Positions 18,458 to 28,654 are shown, counted from the first letter of the stretch. The stretch is DNA of 64,000 nt from CADEEN01 sp963706685 (GCA_963706685.1 CAVPMY010000013.1:54783-118782), one strand, 5' to 3'. The notes: generated from the sequence alone by a model not told the origin. Program-made: numbers and translations.

Positions 18458-19550
18458 TCAGGCTTGCTGGGCGAAGCGCCAACCCAGTTCGGCGAGCGGG
18501 CCGCGCACCGGCCGCGGCTTGTCCGCGCCTGGGCGCTCGCTGCGGTGCCGTCTTCGACGCGTTTGGCAATGCCTTGCAGGATCGCGGCCATGCGGAACAG
18601 GTTGTAGGCCAGGTAGAAGTTCCAGTCGCGGGCAAGTTCATCGGGTGTCGTGATCGGCCGGTGCGCTCGCAGTAGCGTGCAACGTACTCGGATTCGAGCG
18701 GAATGCCCAGCGCCGCGTGGTCAAGCCCGCCGATGCCGCGAAACGCACCGGGCGGAATGTGCCAGGCCATGCAGTGGTAGCTGAAGTCGGCCAACGGGTG
18801 GCCGATCGTCGAGAGTTCCCAATCGAGCACCGCCAGCACGCGCGGCTCGGTGGGGTGGAAGACCAGATTGTCGAGGCGGTAGTCGCCATGCACGACCGCG
18901 ACTTTGGTCTCGTCGCGTGCACTGGCCGGCATGTGTTCGGGCAGCCATTGCATCAGACGGTCCATGGCATCGATCGGCTGCGGGCCTGATGTGCCGAGCG
19001 AGGCCAGGTATTGTTTGCCCCAGCGGCCGATCTGACGTTCGAAGTAGTTGCCGGGTTTGCCGTAGTCGGCCAGGCCCGCCGATTGAACATCGACCCTGTG
19101 CAACGCGGCAATGACGCGGTTCATCTCGTCGTAGACGGCGTGGCGTTCAGCGTTGGCGACATCGGGAAGGGCTTGATTCCACAGCACCCGCCCAGCGACA
19201 AAACCCATGACGTAGAAAGCACGGCCGATCACCGATTCGTCCTCGCACAGCGCCAGCATCTCCGGCACGGGCACGCCGTGTCCGCGCAACGCCGACATGA
19301 CACGGTACTCGCGCTCGATGGCATGGGCCGAAGGCAGCAGTCTGGCCACCGGACCGGGCTTGGTTCGCAGGACGTAAGTCGCCGCGGGCGTGATGAGTTT
19401 GAAGGTCGGGTTGCTTTGGCCGCCTTTGAACTGCTCAACGTCCAAAGGGCCGGAAAACCCGGGCAAACGAGCCTCGAGCCATGCAGCGAGTTGAGCGATG
19501 TCGAACGCCTGACTGTCGGACACGGGGCGGGTGCCGGTGAACTGTTCCAT
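18458..19550 (-). CDS. Aminoglycoside phosphotransferase-family kinase (ACAD10/11 kinase-like, one C-terminal frameshift)
   Basis: From the ATG at 19550 it reads MEQFTGTRPVSDSQAFDIAQL, then FKGGQSNPTFKLITP (nucleotide-binding region) and YVLRTKPG with the ATP-contacting lysine. The catalytic loop VVHGDYRLDNLVFHP and the metal-binding VLDWELSTIGHPLAD are intact. The C-terminus WNFYLAYNLFRMAAILQGIA lies in another frame after a break near 18660 and a second near 18510. The family phosphorylates small hydroxylated molecules, not necessarily antibiotics; beside an ACAD10/11-like dehydrogenase, phosphorylation of 4-hydroxyacyl-CoA or levulinate-type intermediates is the best guess. Confidence 0.87.
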
Positions 19551-19924
19551 CGTCAATCCAGGTTGAGGCCCATGACGGCGCGTGTGGCTTGTTCGGGTGC
19601 GACAGTATGGTCTGCCAAGTCCGGCCGCCGGCCGGTGCGCCGGTACACATCTACAGAATAGCCCCGGCCAGCGCGGCTGGCACGCTGTGGCAGATGACAG
19701 TCCACCGAGGCCGATCTGGCCTGGTCTTGCCGATCGCGCGTGCGCTGCTGGTAACAGACACGGCCTTCTTGGCGTGACGGTTGTGGCGTTGATGCCGTGT
19801 TGTTGGCTGCGCACGTGTCGTGGCAGCGCCACGCCGCATGCTAGAGTCATGAGTGACGGATAGTCACCAATCGGCGCGGTGTCAGTGCGCGATTCATAAG
19901 GCACGGCAAGCGGCGTAAAACGGC
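19551..19924. other. Intergenic promoter region between the divergent APH-kinase and FimV-like genes
   Basis: These 374 bases carry no supported gene. They must hold the promoters of both divergent units, but no box pair stood out well enough to call. Confidence 0.5.
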
Positions 19925-21910
19925 ATGTTCATCGGCAAGACCCGGCTCACGATCACTCTCATCGCGCTCGGCATGGCGGGCCCCGCCGCCGCACTGGGCT
20001 ATGGCGAATACCGCGCCAATGCCTTGCTCGGACAGCCGTTGAATCTGGCATTGCCAGTCACGCTGGCGCCGGGCGAGACCCTGACCAGTACCTGCGTCTC
20101 GGCCCAGGTGCAGGCCGGCGAATCGCGGCTGCCGCCAGGCACCGTGCGCGTACGCGTCACCCAGGGACGCGACAACAGCGAGGCCATCATTCGGGTCACG
20201 ACCACTGTGGCCATCGACGAGCCGGTGATCAACCTGACGGTGGCCGCAGGGTGCCCGACGCTCATCACGCGCACCCTCGTTGTGTTTGCCGATCCACCGT
20301 TGGTCAATGTGGCTGCCGCGCCGGCTCCCGACAGCACCCAGCCCGCCAGCGTGGACCAGGCCGCGGCCCCGGGCAGTACCGTCAGCGAGACGCCCTTGCC
20401 GGTGACGCGCGCTGAGCGGCCGGCGGCACCGCGACGGGCCCCCCGCACCACGCCGCCGCGCCGGGCGACGCAGTCCGACGACGATGCGGCCGCGCAAACC
20501 GCCCGGGCCGCACCACGTCCGCGCACCCGGCCCAGTGCAACCGCCGCCGCGGCACCGCCTGCGCCGCCGGTCAGCGAGGGACGGCCGAGACTGCAACTCG
20601 ATTCGGGCCAAGTGGCCTCGGCCTCGGCCGCTGTCTTGGCTGCCGAGGCGCAGGCGTCCGCAGCTCGCGAAGCGGCGCTCGTCGCCGAGGCGGCAGCGTC
20701 GGCCGCGCAGCAGCGTCTGCTGACCATGGAAGCAGAGGTGGCGCGCCTGCGTGCCGATGCCAAGGCGCAGACCGAGGCCTTGATCGAGTTGCGCAAGCAA
20801 ATTGCCCTGGACCGCGATCGGCCGTCGGAGGCCGGTTGGCTGATGCCGGCGCTGATGGCGCTGGCGGGCATGCTCGGCGCCACGGCACTGTGGCTGGCTT
20901 GGCGTCTGCGTGAAAAACAGCAGGTCCGGGTGACGCAGCGCGACGCCTGGTACGAGCGCGCCGCGCCGGTCTCGGCGCAACCGTCCGTCAGCAGCCGCAG
21001 CGAGGATTCCGACTACGACACCGGCACGGCGTCTCGCATCCCGTCGACGCTGCCACCGCCGACGCCCCCGGCGCCGAGGCCGTCGATGAGCCCACCGTCG
21101 ATGTTCGACACGCGGGCCAGCGGCCTGGATTCCATGATCTCGCCGCCGACGATGCCGGCGCACACCGCGGTCACGTTGCCGATCTCCGGCCAGGGCGCCG
21201 ACGACGAGTCGTCGCGGGCCATGTCGGTCGATGAGCAGATCGACCTCGAGCAGCAGGCCGATTTCTTCATCGCCCTCGGCCATGACGAATCGGCGATCGA
21301 TCTGCTGATGGCTCACCTGCGCAGCACCGGCGGCGGGACGCCGCTGCCGTTCCTGAAGCTGCTCGAGATCCATGGCCGTCGCGGCGACAGGGAAGCGTAC
21401 GAGCGCACCCGTGTTCGTTTCAACCAGCGCTTCAACAGCGTCGCGCCCGAATGGCAGGCCGACCCGAAGGTGGGCCGCTCGCTCGAAGACTATCCGCTGG
21501 TCGTCGGCCGCATCCAGACCGCCTGGCCGACGCCGCTCGACGCCATGGCCGAGCTGGAGGCGCTGCTGTTCCGCCGCGGCGCCGGCTCGGAGATGTTCGA
21601 GTTGCCGGCCTATCAGGAAGTGCTGTTCCTCTACCAGCTGGCGCGCGACCTGCACCAAGCCTCGCAGCCTGACAACTCCAATGATGTCGATGTGCTGCTG
21701 CCGATCATGACCGAGCCGGCTCCCTTGGTCGATGGCGCGATCAGCTTGCGCCCGGAGTTCAACAGCGGCAAACCGGTGACGCTGGATTTCGACCTGTTGG
21801 CAGACAACACGACCGAGACCGACAAGCCGATGCTCGAACTTGATCTGGGCCCTGATGAAGACATGCCGTCCGAGGATGGCAAGACGGACCCGGGCAAACG
21901 TCCGACGTGA
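19925..21910 (+). CDS. FimV/HubP-like polar peptidoglycan-associated protein
   Basis: An intact 661-residue protein. It has a signal peptide (to about AAAL, residue 24), then the FimV N-terminal domain beginning GYGEYRANALLGQPLNLALP, a proline/arginine-rich linker, an alanine-rich coiled coil (about 220-295, with EAQASAAREAALVAEAAASA), one transmembrane helix at about 304-326, and an acidic cytoplasmic C-terminus. The segment near 440-560 (EQQADFFIALGHDESAIDLL) is of the FimV C-terminal helical-repeat type. Such proteins organise cell poles, type IV pili or chemotaxis. No LysM motif is obvious. Confidence 0.8.
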   Translation: MFIGKTRLTITLIALGMAGPAAALGYGEYRANALLGQPLNLALPVTLAPGETLTSTCVSAQVQAGESRLPPGTVRVRVTQGRDNSEAIIRVTTTVAIDEPVINLTVAAGCPTLITRTLVVFADPPLVNVAAAPAPDSTQPASVDQAAAPGSTVSETPLPVTRAERPAAPRRAPRTTPPRRATQSDDDAAAQTARAAPRPRTRPSATAAAAPPAPPVSEGRPRLQLDSGQVASASAAVLAAEAQASAAREAALVAEAAASAAQQRLLTMEAEVARLRADAKAQTEALIELRKQIALDRDRPSEAGWLMPALMALAGMLGATALWLAWRLREKQQVRVTQRDAWYERAAPVSAQPSVSSRSEDSDYDTGTASRIPSTLPPPTPPAPRPSMSPPSMFDTRASGLDSMISPPTMPAHTAVTLPISGQGADDESSRAMSVDEQIDLEQQADFFIALGHDESAIDLLMAHLRSTGGGTPLPFLKLLEIHGRRGDREAYERTRVRFNQRFNSVAPEWQADPKVGRSLEDYPLVVGRIQTAWPTPLDAMAELEALLFRRGAGSEMFELPAYQEVLFLYQLARDLHQASQPDNSNDVDVLLPIMTEPAPLVDGAISLRPEFNSGKPVTLDFDLLADNTTETDKPMLELDLGPDEDMPSEDGKTDPGKRPT

Positions 21911-21939
21911 CAGCGGCGCCGAGGCCTCGCTGAGCCGCG

Positions 21940-23097
21940 CTACAACTTCGACAGACGGTCCAGCGCCAGGCGCAACGTGTCGTCTCGCTTGGAAAAACAC
22001 AATCGGGCGATCCGCTGGTCACGCCTGTCGGCGTAGAACGCGGACAGCGGGATGGCCGCCACGCCGATGTCGCTGGTCAGCCAGCGACAAAACGCCTCTT
22101 CACCCAGCGCACTGACGGCCGAATAGTCGACGCACTGGAAGTAGCTGCCCTCGCTGGGCAGCAGTCGCAGGCGCGTGCCCTCGAGTCCGGCGCGGAACAG
22201 ATCGCGCTTGGCCTGATAGAACGCCGGCAGCCCGCGGTAGGGCGCGGGATCAGCCAGGTAGGCCGCCAGCGCATGCTGCATCGGCGTATTGACGGTGAAG
22301 ACATTGAACTGATGCACCTTGCGAAACTCAGCGCTCAGCGGCGCCGGAGCCGCCACGGTGCCGACTTTCCAGCCGGTGACATGAAAAGTCTTGCCGAAGC
22401 TCGAGACGACGAAACTGCGCGCCGCCAGTTCGGGCAGCGATGAGGCGCTGACGTGTTCGGCGTCATCGAACACCATGTGCTCGTAGACCTCGTCGCTGAT
22501 CAACAGCGTCTCGGTCGGCGCCAGCAGTGCGGCCAGGCGCTCCATCTCGCTGCGGGTCCACACGGTGGCGCTGGGGTTGTGCGGGCTGTTGACGATGATC
22601 GCGCGCGTGCTGGGGTTGAGCGCGGCGGCAATGGCATCGAAGTCGGGGCGGAAGCTGCCTGGCGTCAGCGCCACGCGCACCACGCGGCCGCCGGCCAGCT
22701 CGATGTTGGGGGCATAGCTGTCGTAGCAAGGTTCGAGGACGATGACCTCGTCGCCCGGGTGCACGACGGCGAGGACCGCCGTGATGATGGCCTGCGTGGC
22801 GCCGGCGGTGACGGTGATCTCGTTGCCGGCGTCGTACTGGGCGCCATACAGCGCGTCGATCTTGGCGGCCACGGCTTCACGCAGCGACGCGATGCCGGCC
22901 ATCGGCGGGTACTGGTTGTGGCCGGCGCGCATGGCCGCGTTGACGGCATCGAGCAATGCCGGGTCGCATTCGAAGTCCGGAAAACCCTGGCCGAGGTTCA
23001 CGGCCTCATGCGCTGCGGCCAATGCCGACATCACGGTGAAGATCGTCGTGCCCACGCTGGGCAAGCGGCTGGTCAGGGTCGGGGTGCGAACAGGCAT
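21940..23097 (-). CDS. Class I/II PLP-dependent aminotransferase (methionine/kynurenine aminotransferase-like)
   Basis: An intact 385-residue fold-type I enzyme. It starts MPVRTPTLTSRLPSVGTTIF and includes NLGQGFPDFECDP, YPPMAGIASLREAV, SPHNPSATVW, LISDEVYEHMVFDD and the PLP lysine in SFGKTFHVTGWKVG. The order matches the YbdL/KAT group, which transaminates methionine and aromatic amino acids. A TTG at 23106 is also in frame but would overlap the regulator stop; the ATG at 23097 leaves a 5-base gap and is preferred. It appears cotranscribed with cbiX and the cysB-like gene, suggesting a sulfur-amino-acid role. Confidence 0.87.
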   Translation of the reverse strand: MPVRTPTLTSRLPSVGTTIFTVMSALAAAHEAVNLGQGFPDFECDPALLDAVNAAMRAGHNQYPPMAGIASLREAVAAKIDALYGAQYDAGNEITVTAGATQAIITAVLAVVHPGDEVIVLEPCYDSYAPNIELAGGRVVRVALTPGSFRPDFDAIAAALNPSTRAIIVNSPHNPSATVWTRSEMERLAALLAPTETLLISDEVYEHMVFDDAEHVSASSLPELAARSFVVSSFGKTFHVTGWKVGTVAAPAPLSAEFRKVHQFNVFTVNTPMQHALAAYLADPAPYRGLPAFYQAKRDLFRAGLEGTRLRLLPSEGSYFQCVDYSAVSALGEEAFCRWLTSDIGVAAIPLSAFYADRRDQRIARLCFSKRDDTLRLALDRLSKL

Positions 23098-23102
23098 GGT
23101 GG

Positions 23103-24053
23103 TCAAAGCGCTGGGTCGGAGACATCGCCGGTGCCTGTCAACGCCTTGATGATCAGGGCGCGCGTCAGCCGCTCGGACAGGAGTTCAGCAAAGGTGAAGA
23201 CAAAGCTGCGCAGGTAGGCGCCGCGCTTGAAGGCCACACGCGATACGTTGTCGCCAAAGAGGTGGCCCACGGTCCGTGACACCAGGTCGCCGCCCGCGCG
23301 GTCGTCGCGCGTCGCCATCTCGGCGACGATGCCCACGCCCATTCCGCTGCGCACATAGGTCTTGATGACGTCGGAGTCGATGGCCTCGAGCACGATCTCG
23401 GGTTTGAGGTGCGCGCGCGCAAAGGCCGCATCGATGCGCGTGCGGCCGGTGAACGACGGGTGGTAGGTGATCAGGGGATACGCAGCAAGTTGTTCGAGCG
23501 TCGGCCGTTCCACCGCCGCCAGCGCGTGCGCTGGCGGCACCACCATGACGTGCTGCCAGCTGTAGCACGGCAACGTGATCAGCTCGTCGAAATTGGCCAG
23601 CGACTCGGTGGCCAGGCCGATGTCGGCCTGCTCTTCGATCAGCATCTGCGCCACCTGCTCGGGGTTGCCTTGGTGCAGCGCCACCTTGACTTTCGGAAAT
23701 CGCCGCGCAACAGGGTCACCGATTCGGGCAACACGTAGCGGGCCTGCGTGTGCGTGGTGGCGATCGACAGGTGCCCGGCATCCTGCTTGCTGAACTCCTC
23801 GCCGATGCGTTTCAGGTTGCCGACCTCGCGCAGGATGATCTCGATGGATTTCAAGACCTGCTCGCCAGGCTCGGTGATCGCGTCGCAGTCGCTTGCCGTG
23901 ACGCGCAAAGACGTCGATGCCCAGTTCTTCTTCGAGTTCGAGAATCGCCTTGCTGACGCCCGGTTGAGAGGTGTGCAATGCCTTCGCCGTTTCGGTGAGG
24001 TTCAAGCCGCGACGCACGGCCTCCTGGACAAAGCGGAACTGATGAAGGTTCAT
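23103..24053 (-). CDS. cysB: LysR family regulator, CysB-like (two frameshifts)
   Basis: The N-terminus MNLHQFRFVQEAVRRGLNLT with ALHTSQPGVSKAILELEEEL is the CysB/Cbl type helix-turn-helix, followed by ELGIDVFARHGKRL. The effector domain shows KVALHQGNPEQVAQML, YPLITYHPSFTGRTRID and SGMGVGIVAEMA, as in regulators responding to acetylserine. Indels near 23905 and 23706 split it into three frames. Its ATG overlaps the cbiX stop, and the pairing of a sirohaem chelatase with a sulfur-assimilation regulator supports control of sulfate reduction. Confidence 0.85.
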   Translation of the reverse strand: MNLHQFRFVQEAVRRGLNLTETAKALHTSQPGVSKAILELEEELGIDVFARHGKRLRRDHRAWRAGLEIHRDHPARGRQPETHRRGVQQAGCRAPVDRHHAHAGPLRVARIGDPVARRFPKVKVALHQGNPEQVAQMLIEEQADIGLATESLANFDELITLPCYSWQHVMVVPPAHALAAVERPTLEQLAAYPLITYHPSFTGRTRIDAAFARAHLKPEIVLEAIDSDVIKTYVRSGMGVGIVAEMATRDDRAGGDLVSRTVGHLFGDNVSRVAFKRGAYLRSFVFTFAELLSERLTRALIIKALTGTGDVSDPAL

Positions 24054-24421
24054 TGTCGAGTCAGCACCAGCGCATGATCGGCCATCGCCGCGATCAGTGC
24101 AGGCGCTTCGCCGGCGGCCGGATGCAGCCTGATGACGGCCGTGGTGTGACAGGCCTGGATGGCCTCCACCAGCCGCGGCAGATCGCGCCGCAAGTGACCA
24201 CCTGTGCCGAGGAACAACGGCAGGATGTCGATGCGCGCGATGCCTTCGCCAACCATCGCGTCCGCAACGGCCGGCAGGTCGGGCGCCATCAGTTCGAGAT
24301 ACGCCAGGCGCACGTCGATCTGCGTCGCGCGCGCGCGCACGGCCGCGGCAACGGCCTCGAAGGGTTCGGCCCAGCGCGCATCGCGCGCGCCATGCGCGAA
24401 CAGGATCAGGCCGCGTTTCAT
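24050..24421 (-). CDS. cbiX: Sirohydrochlorin chelatase, short CbiX type
   Basis: A 123-residue single-domain CbiX. It begins MKRGLILFAHGARDARW, with the metal-binding histidine in FAHG, and has YLELMAPDLP and ILPLFLGTGGHLRRDLP carrying a second active-site histidine. Class II chelatases of this size insert Fe2+ or Co2+ into sirohydrochlorin for sirohaem, the cofactor of sulfite and nitrite reductases. The ATG at 24421 is the first in the conserved N-terminus; an in-frame codon upstream lies inside the intergenic repeat and is rejected. Confidence 0.88.
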   Translation of the reverse strand: MKRGLILFAHGARDARWAEPFEAVAAAVRARATQIDVRLAYLELMAPDLPAVADAMVGEGIARIDILPLFLGTGGHLRRDLPRLVEAIQACHTTAVIRLHPAAGEAPALIAAMADHALVLTRQ

Positions 24422-24424
24422 CGG

Positions 24425-24496
24425 TACCCCCGCCGGTCCGTCCCAAGGGCGGTGCACGCCTCCTCGGGGGGCAGCGAGCTTCTGCGAGCGTGGGGG
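24425..24496 (-). repeat. Interspersed GC-rich intergenic repeat, copy B
   Basis: Read on the minus strand it starts CCCCACGCTC, has an 8-base variable piece, then TCGCTGCCCCCCGAGG, GCG and a GC-rich tail. The same 10-base and 16-base blocks in the same order occur at 43877-43911. It fills nearly the whole gap between lptG and cbiX and points in the direction of transcription. Elements of this look are common between genes in related genomes. Confidence 0.7.
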
Positions 24497-24497
24497 C

Positions 24498-25614
24498 TCA
24501 TCGATACCTCACGAGCCAGGTGAATGCCGCCATCGACAGCAGAAGGTAGAGCAGGCTCGGCGCTGCGGCCGCGACCCAGGGCGTCCACTCGCGCAGCACG
24601 CCGAGGTGGCCGGCAATGTTGTTGAGCAGCACGAAGCTGATGCCCAGCATGATGCCGCCGAAGACCTTGAAACTGATACCGTCACGGCGCGCTGAAAGGT
24701 AGGCAAACGGCAGCGCCAGGGCCACCATCACCAGGCACGCCAACGGATACAACGCCTTCTTCCAGAACTGGATCGAGTGGCGCTGCGAGGCCTGCTCCTG
24801 GCTCGCCAGGTGACGGCTGTAGCGCCAAAGCTCGATCGTCGACATGGTCGACACCGGCAGCACCGCCGCGGCGACGACGCCGGCGTCGAGCGACGTCGGC
24901 CAACGCGCCAGCACTTCGCGTCGTTCGCGCACGGGTGCCGTGGTTTCGCTGCCAGTCGTCGCGGGCCACTCGGTGATCAGGGCATCGTCGAGCGTCCATT
25001 GACCGTCGTCGATGCGGGCGCTGGCGTGCGGCCACGCGCGTGATCAGGCGGTTGTCGCGTCGAACTCGAAGATGCGCACGCCTTCGAGCCTGCCTTCGGG
25101 CGTGGTGCGCTTGACGTTGACGGAGACGTTGACCTCGCTGCCGTTGCCGGATTTGCGCGGTCCTTGAGCCAGGCGCCAGTGCGGCCCAGTTCGCGGCCGC
25201 CGCCGAAGCGGGCCTTGAGAGTGACCGCGGCTCGCGCTCGCTCAGCGGCGCACGATAGTCGCCGACGACGAAGTGAGCGAGCGCAAAGCCCACGACCATC
25301 AGGGTCAGCAAGCCGAGCGCCCGGCCCGGGCCGAGTCCGCCGGTGCGCAGGATCGTGAATTCGGAGCTCTGTGCCATGCGCGCCAGCGCAAAGATGGTGC
25401 CGATCAAGACGCGATCGGAAAGAGCTCGTAGAAGTGACCGGGCACCTCGAGAGGCGCAGGCCAGCACGCGTGCATCGACGCCGTAGCCGTTCTTGCCGAC
25501 GTCGCCCAGCTCGTCGACGAAGTCGATGAAGAAGAACAACGACAGGAAGGCCAGCGTGACGAAGCCGACCGCGCCGACGATGTCGCGGTAGAGCAGACGG
25601 CGCACCGTCTTCAT
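24498..25614 (-). CDS. lptG: LPS export ABC transporter permease LptG (frameshifted)
   Basis: An inner-membrane permease of the LptB2FGC lipopolysaccharide extractor. It starts MKTVRRLLYRDIVGAVGFVTL with the first transmembrane helix, has LAHFVVGDYRAPLSERE before the periplasmic beta-jellyroll, and ends with a clean block containing FWKKALYPLACLVMVALALP and GISFVLLNNIAGHLGVL. About five indels lie between 25440 and 25030. The start overlaps the lptF stop (ATGA). Length fits (about 370 residues). Confidence 0.9.
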
Positions 25615-26707
25615 GCGTCAGCCGCCCGGCGTGGCCGCCAAGCGAGTGACCTGGCATGGTCGCGCCACCACAGCAGGGCCAGCGCCAGCCACAGCACGCC
25701 GCCGTGCATCAGCAGCAGGCGCCAAGCCCAGGCCGAGCTTGCCGCCCGCCACCCAGGCCGGCTCAGGTTGATCAGGTTGTAGTAGACGACGAAGCCGAGC
25801 AGCGCCAGCAACAGGTTCCAGTTGCTGGCGCGGCGCGGATTGGTAGCCGACAGGCCGACGCCCAACAGCACCAGGTTGGCCGCGCCGAGCAACAAGCCCG
25901 AGCCGCCAGACCAGTTCGGCCTGGTTCGTGGCCGTCGGCTGTTGCAGCAATTCGATCGTACGCATCGCCTTGGGCGGTTGCTGCTCGGCGCGTCGCAGCG
26001 AACGTTCGTCGGCCAGCACGCGGTAGCGCTCGAAGCTCGACAGCGTCTTGTCGCCGGTGGCTGCCGTCGGTTTCATTGCGCTGGCCGCGCTCGAGGACGA
26101 GCCAGCGATCGCCGTCGATGTTGTCCAGATGACCGCCCTTGGCCGAGGTCACCGATTCGCGAAGGCCGTCGGTGGAGAGGATGAAAACGTTGCGCGCATT
26201 GATCGACTCGGGGCTTTCGCGCTCGATGAAGAAGACGCTTTTGCCGTCACGCGAGGACTGGAACACGCCCGGCGCGACGCGCGACAGATCGGAGCGCTGC
26301 TCATAACGTTCGCGCAACTCGGTGCTTTGCCGGTTGCCCCAAGGCCAGACGAACAACACCAGCAGCGCCACGACCAGGAGCACCGGCCAACTCATCCGCA
26401 GCACGGGGCGCACGAAGCGATTGAGCGCGATGCCGCTGGCAAACCAGACCGCCATTTCGCTGTCGCGGTACATGCGGCCCAGGCACACCACGACCGCGAT
26501 GAACAGCGACAGGGCAAGCATGGTCGGCAGGTGACCGAGCGCGGTGTAGCCGAGCAGCAGCACGACATCTTCTGGCGCGATGACCCCGCCCGCAGCCTGG
26601 CCGACGGTGCGGATCAGCATCATCGTCAGCACGATGGTCAGGATGACCACCAGCGTGCCGCCGAACGAGCGGGCGAGCTCTTTTCTCAGCGTGGTATCGA
26701 ATAACAT
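25611..26707 (-). CDS. lptF: LPS export ABC transporter permease LptF (frameshifted in the C-terminal third)
   Basis: The partner permease of LptG. The first 210 residues are clean: MLFDTTLRKELARSFGGTLV, TLRKELARSF near the start, ALGHLPTMLALSLFIAVV and RMYRDSEMAVWFASGI. After breaks near 26085, 25905 and 25730 the protein continues LSSFERYRVLADERSLR and LGAANLVLLGVGLSATNPRR, ending AWRPRRAADA. The gene is divergent from pepA with only 26 bases between the starts, the usual proteobacterial order. Confidence 0.9.
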
Positions 26708-26733
26708 TGGGCAACCAAAGAACGGTGGGAATT

Positions 26734-28197
26734 ATGGACTTTGAATTCAAGGCTCACGCAGCCGGTGGATTGGTTGCCGTGAGCGCGGATGCGCTGCTGC
26801 TGGTGGTCGGCGGCAGCACCGTGCCGAAGACGCTCGACAAGGCGTTGGCGACGCTGCTGTCGGACGCTCTCACGCATGGCGACTTCGAATTCAAGGCCAA
26901 CCGCTGTCTGTACGTGCATCGGCCCGCCGGCGTGGCTGCGGCGCGACTGGCTGTCGTTGCGGTCGGCGATGCTTCGGCCAAGGCATTCAAATCGGCCGTT
27001 GCCGCCGGCATTGCGGCACTCAAGGCGATGGGCGTGTCAGACTTGGTGGTGGCCCGCGTGGGCGTCGATACCGCGCTGGACGAATCGCATGCCCGCGCCC
27101 TGACCGCGGCGTTGGGGGACGCCGTTTATGTCTATCGGCATACCAAGCCGAGCGCACCCGTCGCGCCGAAGTTGGCGCGGGTGACGCTGATGGGTGCCAA
27201 GAAAGAGCGCGCTGCACTGACGCGCGGACTGCAACGGGGCCGGGCCATCGTCTCCGGCGTGGAGCTTGCACGCGAGTGCGCCAACCGTCCCGGCAACCAC
27301 GCCACGCCGAGCCACCTGGCGTCGGAGGCCAAGAAAATCGGCAAGGCGTTCGGCCTCAAGGTCGAGGTCTTCGACCGCAAGGACATCGAAAAGATCGGCA
27401 TGGGCTCGTTCCTGGCCGTCGCGCAAGGCTCGGAGGAGCCACCGCGTTTCATCGTCATGCGCTACGACGGCGCAGCCGCGTCCAAGGCGCCGATCGTGCT
27501 CGTCGGCAAGGGCATCACCTTCGACTCCGGCGGCATCTCGCTCAAGCCCGGCAGCGAGATGGACGAGATGAAGTTCGACATGGGCGGGGCGGCGAGTGTG
27601 CTGGGCACGATGCGCGCGATCGGCGAGCTCAAGCCCAAGATCAACGTCGTCGGTCTGATCGTCTCCTGCGAGAACATGCCCAGCGGCCGGGCGATCAAGC
27701 CCGGCGATGTCGTGAAGAGCCTGTCCGGGCAGACGATCGAGATTCTCAACACCGATGCCGAAGGCCGATTGATCCTGTGCGACGCGCTGACCTATGCCGA
27801 GCGCTTCAAGCCGGCGGCGGTGATCGACATCGCCACGCTCACCGGCGCCTGCGTCGTCGCCCTCGGCCATCACCATTCCGGCCTGTTCACTGCCGACGAC
27901 AAGCTGGCCGAGCAGCTGTTGGGGGCCAGCCGCAATGCGCTCGACCCGCTCTGGCGCATGCCGCTCGACGACGAGTACGACGAAGGCCTGAAGAGCAACT
28001 TCGCCGACATGGCCAACATCGGCGGCCGCGCCGGCGGCGCGATCACGGCGGCAATGTTCCTCAAGCGCTTCACGGCCAAGTACCCGTGGGCCCACCTGGA
28101 CATCGCCGGCACGGCGTGGAAGAGCGGCGCGGCCAAGGGTGCGACCGGCCGGCCGGTGCCGCTGCTGACGCAGTTCGTGTTGTCGCGCGCCGGCTGA
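26734..28197 (+). CDS. pepA: Leucyl aminopeptidase (M17)
   Basis: An intact 487-residue cytosolic aminopeptidase. The C-terminal catalytic domain has GKGITFDSGGISLKP (metal-binding lysine and aspartate) and the family signature NTDAEGRLILCDAL; ends TQFVLSRAG. In some bacteria PepA also binds DNA. The ATG at 26734 with a GGTGGGA ribosome site is preferred; a TTG at 26707 would begin inside the lptF start. Followed 19 bases on by holC. Confidence 0.94.
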   Translation: MDFEFKAHAAGGLVAVSADALLLVVGGSTVPKTLDKALATLLSDALTHGDFEFKANRCLYVHRPAGVAAARLAVVAVGDASAKAFKSAVAAGIAALKAMGVSDLVVARVGVDTALDESHARALTAALGDAVYVYRHTKPSAPVAPKLARVTLMGAKKERAALTRGLQRGRAIVSGVELARECANRPGNHATPSHLASEAKKIGKAFGLKVEVFDRKDIEKIGMGSFLAVAQGSEEPPRFIVMRYDGAAASKAPIVLVGKGITFDSGGISLKPGSEMDEMKFDMGGAASVLGTMRAIGELKPKINVVGLIVSCENMPSGRAIKPGDVVKSLSGQTIEILNTDAEGRLILCDALTYAERFKPAAVIDIATLTGACVVALGHHHSGLFTADDKLAEQLLGASRNALDPLWRMPLDDEYDEGLKSNFADMANIGGRAGGAITAAMFLKRFTAKYPWAHLDIAGTAWKSGAAKGATGRPVPLLTQFVLSRAG

Positions 28198-28216
28198 GCA
28201 GGGCAGGGCATCGGCC

Positions 28217-28654
28217 GTGAAGGTGGAGTTCCATTCCGGCGTGGTTGAACCGCTGGCTCACACCTGTCGCCTGCTGCGCAAGGCCTACGCCGCGGGCGCC
28301 CGCGTGGTCGTGCATGGGCCCGAGGCACTGCTCAACCAGCTCGACCAGGCGCTGTGGACTTTCGATGCGCTGTCCTTCGTGCCGCATGTGCGGTTGCGCG
28401 CCGGAGCGCGGCCGAGCGCGCATCAATCGCGCACACCGACCTGGTTGGTCGACGACGTGGCCGCCGTGACCGATCGCGACGTGCTCGTCAACTTGAGCCC
28501 GTCGATTGTCGACGGCTGGGAGGACTTTGCGCGGGTGATCGAGATCGTGCCGGCGGACGCGCCAGCCAAGGCAGCGGCGCGTCTGCGCTGGCGCCGCTAC
28601 GCCGAGCGATCCGACGTCGAACTGGTCCATCACGCGGCCGAGAGCCATCAATGA
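28217..28654 (+). CDS. holC: DNA polymerase III chi subunit
   Basis: A 145-residue HolC protein with a GTG start. The N-terminal MKVEFHSGVVEPLAHTCRLLRKAY and the central WTFDALSFVPHVRL are characteristic; VLVNLSPSIVDGWEDFARVI follows. It links the clamp loader to single-strand binding protein in the replisome. Its position directly after pepA is conserved in many proteobacteria. Stop overlaps the next ATG. Confidence 0.9.
   Translation: MKVEFHSGVVEPLAHTCRLLRKAYAAGARVVVHGPEALLNQLDQALWTFDALSFVPHVRLRAGARPSAHQSRTPTWLVDDVAAVTDRDVLVNLSPSIVDGWEDFARVIEIVPADAPAKAAARLRWRRYAERSDVELVHHAAESHQ

Noticed and set aside
19847..22000. A 717-codon minus-strand frame opposite the FimV-like gene
   Set aside because: The plus strand has a signal peptide, FimV domain and transmembrane helix; the minus frame is low-complexity antisense.
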